Program-made: the position numbers and the translations under genes
The notes under the pieces: model-generated
Database searches by the model: none
What the model saw: only the letters and a program-made list of their open reading frames with translations
Told to the model about the DNA's origin: nothing
In this document: one piece after another, positions 6,199 to 9,408 of the stretch
Numbering within the stretch: the first letter of the stretch is position 1
How the letters are laid out: each line of letters begins with the position of its first letter
Source: UBA12088 sp041920275
GTDB taxonomy: Bacteria > Patescibacteriota > Minisyncoccia > Phycocordibacterales > UBA12088
Direction: 5' to 3'
Length of the DNA stretch: 9,408 nucleotides
NCBI GenBank assembly: GCA_041920275.1
Contig: JAYRSE010000005.1
Location: 1 to 9,408 of the forward strand

Positions 6199-6510
6199 TA
6201 CGTATTTCACAAGCCGTCGCCTCCCGGTTCCGTTTCTCCGTTCTTTTCTGAATGACGGCAACAAGTAACCGTAAGTCAGTATTCTGGTAAATCTTCAAAC
6301 ACATCGAACATGTTGCACAACGGGCGTCACTGCGAGGAGTATTGTGCGGCGTGGCGGAGCAATTCGACTCGGCAAGTCCGGACTGCTCATAAGAACATGG
6401 GACACATGTCGGATCGACACGTCGATCAACTTTTTCGTTTCGCTCCCCGCAAGAACGGCGATCGGGCTTGAGGTGGGTACCTTGCGACACTATCATTCGA
6501 GTGCAATTCG
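6199..6510 (+). other. Intergenic region with serial hairpins, possible small RNA
   Basis: No supported CDS lies in these roughly 310 bases. The second half can fold into consecutive hairpins: GAGCA/TGCTC (6357-6361 with 6384-6388, enclosing GACT/AGTC 6366-6369 with 6375-6378), ACATG/CATGT (6395-6399 with 6405-6409), and the terminator at 6412-6435. The sequence GCTCATAA at 6385-6392 resembles a Met-tRNA anticodon region, but no cloverleaf could be completed. It may be a small RNA or a long structured 3' UTR of the DUF1704 transcript. Confidence 0.35.
6412..6435 (+). terminator. Rho-independent terminator
   Basis: GATCGAC (6412-6418) and GTCGATC (6421-6427) are perfectly complementary; allowing a minimum loop this is a 6-bp stem with loop CACG. 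AAC then TTTTT (6431-6435) follows. It ends whatever is transcribed from upstream, either the pyrG-DUF1704 unit (214 nt after its stop) or a separate small RNA, and isolates the next promoter. An alternative pairing TGTCG/CGACA (6408-6412 with 6416-6420) would compete with it. Confidence 0.6.
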
Positions 6511-6519
6511 TGGTATAGT
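6511..6519 (+). promoter_or_regulatory. Extended -10 promoter of the 7TM/ATP-grasp operon
   Basis: TGG followed by TATAGT. The hexamer ends 7 nt before the ATG at 6526, the same geometry as prfB, so the mRNA is predicted to be leaderless. This argues for the ATG at 6526 over the in-frame GTG at 6520. No -35 is evident. Confidence 0.6.
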
Positions 6520-6525
6520 GTGAAC

Positions 6526-7473
6526 ATGTGCAAGAGATATCATATCGGGCTTCTCGCCCTGTTTTTCGTATCCGGTTGTCTTGTGTCCGGTGCACCGGTC
6601 GTCTGCGCGCAGTCGCTCGCTTCGAGTTCTGAATCGATGGCGACCACTTCCACGAGTACCGAGGCAACCACCACCGAGGAGGCGATACGGGGAGAAGGTG
6701 GGTTGCTCGAGGTGCTCACCACTCCCAAGCAGGACCTTACCAAACCAGAAGAACAGCCGGTGAAGAACGAGATCCAGCTTCTGCTCGAACGTCGTCCCGT
6801 GCCCGATCTGGGACTTTTCAACGGTATCGCATACTGGGTCCAGCGTGCAATCGCGCTCGGGATTCCGGCGAACACTATCGTCCTCATTCTCCTTATTCCG
6901 GTCGTTGCGACATTGGTGACCTTCGTACGTGTGGTCGTTGGTCTGCCGTCGCTCGAGATGCTTGTGCCGATCGTACTCGCCTTTGCGTTCGTTGCGGTCG
7001 GTATCACAGCCGGTCTCATCATACTGAGTGCCGTGATCCTCGCTTCGTTCGTGTCACGTACGTTGTTGCGTAAGGTGCCGATCATGTTCTTTCCGAAACG
7101 CTCGCTCTCGCACCTGTTGCTCGCATTCTTCGTGTTCGCCGCACTCACGCTCTCTATTACGCTCGACATCGGTTCCATACACGAGCTTTCGATCTTTCCG
7201 ATACTCATTCTCACACTCCTCGGTGATTCGATCGTTTCGGTCCAGTTGCATAAGACCGTTCGGGAGACCGTGATCATCACCCTCGTTACGCTCGGGATCG
7301 CGCTTGTGGGGTATTTGCTTGCAACCAGCATGATGGTGCGTGATCTTATTATCGTGTGGCCGGAGCTGGTACTTCTCACCATACCGGTGAACTTGCTTTT
7401 GGGCCGTTACTTCGGCTTGCGCTTTACGGAGCTCTTCCGTTTCAAGTCATTGGGATCCTATGGCAGTGAGTAA
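6526..7473 (+). CDS. 7TM membrane protein of the 7TM_transglut type, lacking the transglutaminase domain
   Basis: The 315-aa product has an N-terminal signal sequence (K3 R4, hydrophobic 7-27). It could be cleaved after VCA at 28, or lipidated at C18, where VSGC matches a lipobox. A Ser/Thr/Glu-rich exported linker follows (about 30-90). Then come seven hydrophobic segments at about 117-138, 144-160, 161-180, 194-215, 221-239, 249-268 and 273-293. The ILLIPVVATLVTFVRVVVGL block and the 7TM pattern match the membrane domain found in proteobacterial proteins with an inactive transglutaminase domain, encoded beside an ATP-grasp ligase and a RimB-like protease. Here the linker replaces the transglutaminase-like domain. 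The next gene overlaps it by 14 nt, which implies translational coupling and a joint function. Family assignment is by pattern and context; the molecular role is not known. Confidence 0.8.
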   Translation: MCKRYHIGLLALFFVSGCLVSGAPVVCAQSLASSSESMATTSTSTEATTTEEAIRGEGGLLEVLTTPKQDLTKPEEQPVKNEIQLLLERRPVPDLGLFNGIAYWVQRAIALGIPANTIVLILLIPVVATLVTFVRVVVGLPSLEMLVPIVLAFAFVAVGITAGLIILSAVILASFVSRTLLRKVPIMFFPKRSLSHLLLAFFVFAALTLSITLDIGSIHELSIFPILILTLLGDSIVSVQLHKTVRETVIITLVTLGIALVGYLLATSMMVRDLIIVWPELVLLTIPVNLLLGRYFGLRFTELFRFKSLGSYGSE

Positions 7474-8740
7474 ACAGCCGCTCGGCCTGAATGCGCGGAA
7501 CTACCTCTATATCAGGCCGCATAACAAGCGAACCGCGAAAGAACGCGCTGATGACAAGTTGCTCACCAAGGAGCGTCTCATCAAGAGTCGCATTCCCACT
7601 CCAAAGCTGATCGCGGTGTTCCGTTCGCTCAAGGACGTACGCATGTTCGATTGGTGTTCGTTGAAGGAGAGCTTTGTGCTCAAGCCGGCGCGCGGGTACG
7701 GAGGGAGCGGTATCATGGTGGTGCGCAAATGGAACGGTGAGCAGGGAAAGGTTTCAGGAAGCGAGGTGACCCTGCACGAACTCGAAGTGGAGATCTTCAG
7801 TATCCTTGACGGTGCGTATTCCATGGACAATTTGCCGGACGCTGCTTTTTTGGAGGAGCGGGTGGTTGTTGCGGCCGCATTGCGTAAGGTATGCAAAAAG
7901 GGGGTTCCCGACCTGCGCGTGATCGTGGCGAACGGTGTACCCATCATGGCAATGCTGCGATTGCCCACGAAAAATTCCGACGGCAAGGCCAATCTGCATC
8001 AAGGTGCACTTGGAGTGGGGGTGGACCTGCGGACCGGTATCACCACCAAGGCGGTGTACTATGGTCGCGAGACGCTCTACATTCCCGACACGCGGGTGAA
8101 GGTGCGCGGTATCAAGATCCCGAGCTGGGAGAAAGTGATCGAGTATGCGGTCGATGCGCAGCGAGCCTCCGGGCTCGGGTACGCGGGGATCGACCTTGTG
8201 CTCGATGAGGATAAGGGACCGCTCGTGCTCGAGGTGAATGCTCGTCCGGGGCTGCAGATCCAGCTCGCGAACGGCGCTTCGTTGCGTACGCGCCTGGAGC
8301 GGATCGAAGGCATGAAGATACCCTCGCGCGAGTACGGTATCGAGCTCGGAAAAAAGCTTTTTGCGGAAAGTGCGCTCGTCGAGATACCCGAGGCGAGCAA
8401 TGTGCTCCATGTGGTGGAGCGTGTGGTGATATGCGGACCCAAAAAAAAGAAGGCGGTGTTCGCAAAGGTGGACACCGGGGCGTACCGCACCGCGTTGGAT
8501 GCGGCGCTCGCGGAGGAGCTCGGTCTCGATCCGCACCACAAAGAGGTGGAGGTGCGTTCCGGTTCCGGCAGGCAGACTCGCAAAACCGTTCGCATGACCT
8601 ACCGTTTGCGAGGGAAGGAGATCGTGACGATCGCAAGTCATAACGATCGTGCGCACATGCGTTTTCCGATGATCATCGGGCGGCGTGACCTCAAGGGGTT
8701 CTTGGTCGACCCGACCGCGCATCCGGACGATCTGCAGTGA
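7460..8740 (+). CDS. ATP-grasp ligase (RimK-like) fused to RimB/retropepsin-like protease domain
   Basis: The 426-aa product joins two domains. Residues about 1-300 are an ATP-grasp fold of the alpha-L-glutamate ligase-related type. The nucleotide-binding lysine lies in FVLKPARGYGGSGIMVV (K75, glycine-rich loop 79-84), an HQGALGVGVDLRTG block is at 180-193, and the Mg-binding LEVNARPG is at 257-264. Residues about 315-418 are a RimB/DUF785-like domain, annotated elsewhere as an ATP-dependent zinc protease but retropepsin-like: catalytic DTGA at 338-341 in AKVDTGAYRTALDA, and the closing IIGRRDLKGFLVDP (405-418). In the usual systems these are separate genes. The predicted role is to add an amino acid or peptide to an unknown target by ATP-dependent ligation and remove it by proteolysis. 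The gene begins inside the end of the 7TM gene. A run of eight A (8441-8448) lies in the interdomain region. Confidence 0.88.
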   Translation: MAVSKQPLGLNARNYLYIRPHNKRTAKERADDKLLTKERLIKSRIPTPKLIAVFRSLKDVRMFDWCSLKESFVLKPARGYGGSGIMVVRKWNGEQGKVSGSEVTLHELEVEIFSILDGAYSMDNLPDAAFLEERVVVAAALRKVCKKGVPDLRVIVANGVPIMAMLRLPTKNSDGKANLHQGALGVGVDLRTGITTKAVYYGRETLYIPDTRVKVRGIKIPSWEKVIEYAVDAQRASGLGYAGIDLVLDEDKGPLVLEVNARPGLQIQLANGASLRTRLERIEGMKIPSREYGIELGKKLFAESALVEIPEASNVLHVVERVVICGPKKKKAVFAKVDTGAYRTALDAALAEELGLDPHHKEVEVRSGSGRQTRKTVRMTYRLRGKEIVTIASHNDRAHMRFPMIIGRRDLKGFLVDPTAHPDDLQ

Positions 8741-8768
8741 TCGCTTGCAAAGGTAGTCTTACGAAGTG

Positions 8769-8777
8769 TGGTACTCT
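8769..8777 (+). promoter_or_regulatory. Candidate extended -10 promoter of an unknown transcript
   Basis: TGG followed by TACTCT, the same layout as the promoters at 424, 1365 and 6511 but with a poorer hexamer. Transcription would start near 8784. No ATG follows closely, so the product could be an untranslated RNA. Confidence 0.35.
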
Positions 8778-8783
8778 GGAAGT

Positions 8784-9010
8784 ATCGTTGCTGCGCTCCT
8801 TGAAAACCGGGTCGCACTGCGGCTCGCAAAGATGACGGATCGTGGGGAGCGAGTAAGGGCTTGCTCTATCATCTCGAACCGCGTGAAGCGATCCGAGGTC
8901 GTTTCGTCCGCCTCTCTGCGCCCATACCCGCACGAGGGCAATCTTTACTAGTCACTGCACGGCACTCGGTATGCACGAAAATACCCCCGCACTTGGCGGG
9001 GGCGCATTTG
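8784..9010 (+). ncRNA. Possible small RNA between the protease gene and rlpA
   Basis: Between 8741 and 9020 there is no convincing gene. A 61-codon frame from a GTG at 8766 starts before the predicted transcription start and matches no family recognised here. Structure is present: GAGCGAG (8847-8853) pairs with CTTGCTC (8860-8866), 7 bp with one G-T, and CGCTCC (8794-8799) can pair with GGAGCG (8846-8851) as an alternative. The region ends in the GC-rich hairpin at 8984-9002. The boundaries are inferred only from the promoter-like motif and this hairpin; a short peptide from ATG 8832 (40 codons, ending at 8951) is the alternative. Confidence 0.25.
8975..9004 (-). terminator. Terminator of rlpA, possibly bidirectional
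   Basis: CCCCCGC (8984-8990) and GCGGGGG (8996-9002) form a 7-bp GC stem with a 5-nt loop. Read on the minus strand the stem is followed by TATTTTCG, a usable T-tract, 19 nt after the rlpA stop. On the plus strand the following CGCATTTG is a weaker tract, so it could also end transcripts coming from the left. Confidence 0.7.
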
Positions 9011-9020
9011 TAGCGGTATG

Positions 9021-9408
9021 CTACGAAGGACGACACAACTTACCCATGGTCGGTTTCTTGGGAATATCCAAGACGTGCATCGTGAGTCGGGTGTCACCAC
9101 CGACGCCGAGGCGTTTCCCAACGCCGCTTGCAACGTCGATATCTCTACGGTGCTTGTACGGTCCCCGGTCGTTGATCGTGACCGTCTCACAAACTCCCTT
9201 CTTTGGGTTGCAGAGCTTCACCTTCGTCCCGAACGGAAGTGTTTTGTGCGCCGCCGTACGGGCTTTCTTGTCGAACACGGTGCAGTTCGCCGTCCGTTTT
9301 CCGTGAAAGCCGTCGCCGTCGCCGTAGTGTGAAGCCACTACGCTCACCACTTCACCCCGTTTCGGGGCGGCATAGGTACTGTTGGGAGTTGTCGGTAGTG
9401 TCGCAGAG
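9021..9408 (-). CDS. rlpA: RlpA-like double-psi beta-barrel protein (5' end outside window)
   Basis: RlpA-type proteins are exported and act on or bind peptidoglycan; some are lytic transglycosylases for glycan strands without stem peptides. The frame is open to the right edge of the window, so the N-terminus, presumably with a signal peptide, is missing. Visible family blocks are VASHYGDGDGFHGKRTAN, TAAHKTLPFGTKVKL and VTINDRGPYKHRRDIDVASG. The conserved histidine (TAAHKT) and aspartate (NDRGP) are present. The glutamate normally found in the TASGERFD-type segment appears replaced: the segment reads TANCTVFD. Four cysteines (NCTVF, KLCNP, GVCET, KLCRPS) could form disulfides outside the cell. 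No SPOR domain follows; the protein ends soon after the barrel. A GTG at 9350 is in frame but is unlikely to be the start because the frame continues upstream with a Pro/Thr-rich linker. Confidence 0.88.
   Translation of the reverse strand, partial: SATLPTTPNSTYAAPKRGEVVSVVASHYGDGDGFHGKRTANCTVFDKKARTAAHKTLPFGTKVKLCNPKKGVCETVTINDRGPYKHRRDIDVASGVGKRLGVGGDTRLTMHVLDIPKKPTMGKLCRPS

Noticed and set aside
6213..6259. GCCGTC/GACGGC inverted repeat just after the DUF1704 gene
   Set aside because: The 6-bp arms are separated by about 35 nt and no T-tract follows, so it is likely chance.
6345..6430. tRNA-Met-like sequence around CTCATAA
   Set aside because: The flanking bases do not form an anticodon stem, and no acceptor stem or proper T loop can be completed.
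6095..6667. Minus-strand frame of 190 codons crossing the intergenic gap
   Set aside because: It overlaps the end of the DUF1704 gene, the terminator and the start and promoter of the 7TM gene, and has no recognisable domain.
7754..8722. Long minus-strand open frame (322 codons) inside the ATP-grasp/protease gene
   Set aside because: It is antisense to recognisable ATP-grasp and DTGA motifs and shows no domain or start signal of its own.

Overview
The window is GC-rich bacterial DNA that looks like a Patescibacteria (CPR) chromosome, most plausibly a Parcubacteria/Kaiserbacteria-type lineage. That placement is inference from the following: a release factor 2 with a very compact N-terminal domain, a tRNA without an encoded CCA end, no clear Shine-Dalgarno sites, very short intergenic gaps, a DUF1704 peptidase, and a minimal 7TM / ATP-grasp / RimB-like locus. 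Standard stop codons (TAA, TAG, TGA) all end genes here, and the presence of RF2 fits UGA being a stop.

Layout. 1-318: no convincing gene; a roughly 72-bp direct repeat occurs twice, followed by a 44-bp AT-rich near-perfect inverted repeat against the tRNA promoter. 319-391: tRNA-Thr(CGU), then a hairpin terminator. 439-1314: prfB (RF2). 1426-3091: ftsE and ftsX, the cell-division ABC transporter-like complex that controls peptidoglycan hydrolases. 3106-4842: pyrG (CTP synthase) with a basic N-terminal extension. 4888-6198: a DUF1704 (MATCAP-like) HExxxH metallopeptidase. 6199-6525: intergenic DNA with three consecutive hairpins, the last followed by T5. 6526-8740: two overlapping genes, a 7TM membrane protein of the 7TM_transglut type and an ATP-grasp ligase fused to a RimB/retropepsin-like protease domain. 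8741-9020: no convincing CDS, but a promoter-like motif, a hairpin and a bidirectional terminator. 9021-9408 (minus strand): 3' part of an RlpA-like double-psi beta-barrel protein, cut by the window end.

How it fits together. The order prfB-ftsE-ftsX is a classical bacterial arrangement. pyrG lies 14 nt after ftsX and the DUF1704 gene starts within 50 nt of pyrG, so ftsE to the DUF1704 gene could be one transcript. The 7TM/ATP-grasp-protease pair forms a separate, translationally coupled unit with its own promoter; it resembles a reduced form of the amidoligase systems predicted to conjugate and remove amino acids on an unknown target. FtsEX and RlpA are both cell-wall remodelling functions.

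A repeated theme is an extended -10 motif (TGN followed by a TATA(A/G/C)T-like hexamer) with no convincing -35. In two genes the hexamer ends exactly 7 nt before the ATG, implying leaderless mRNAs. The same geometry would start the tRNA transcript about 1 nt before the mature 5' end.
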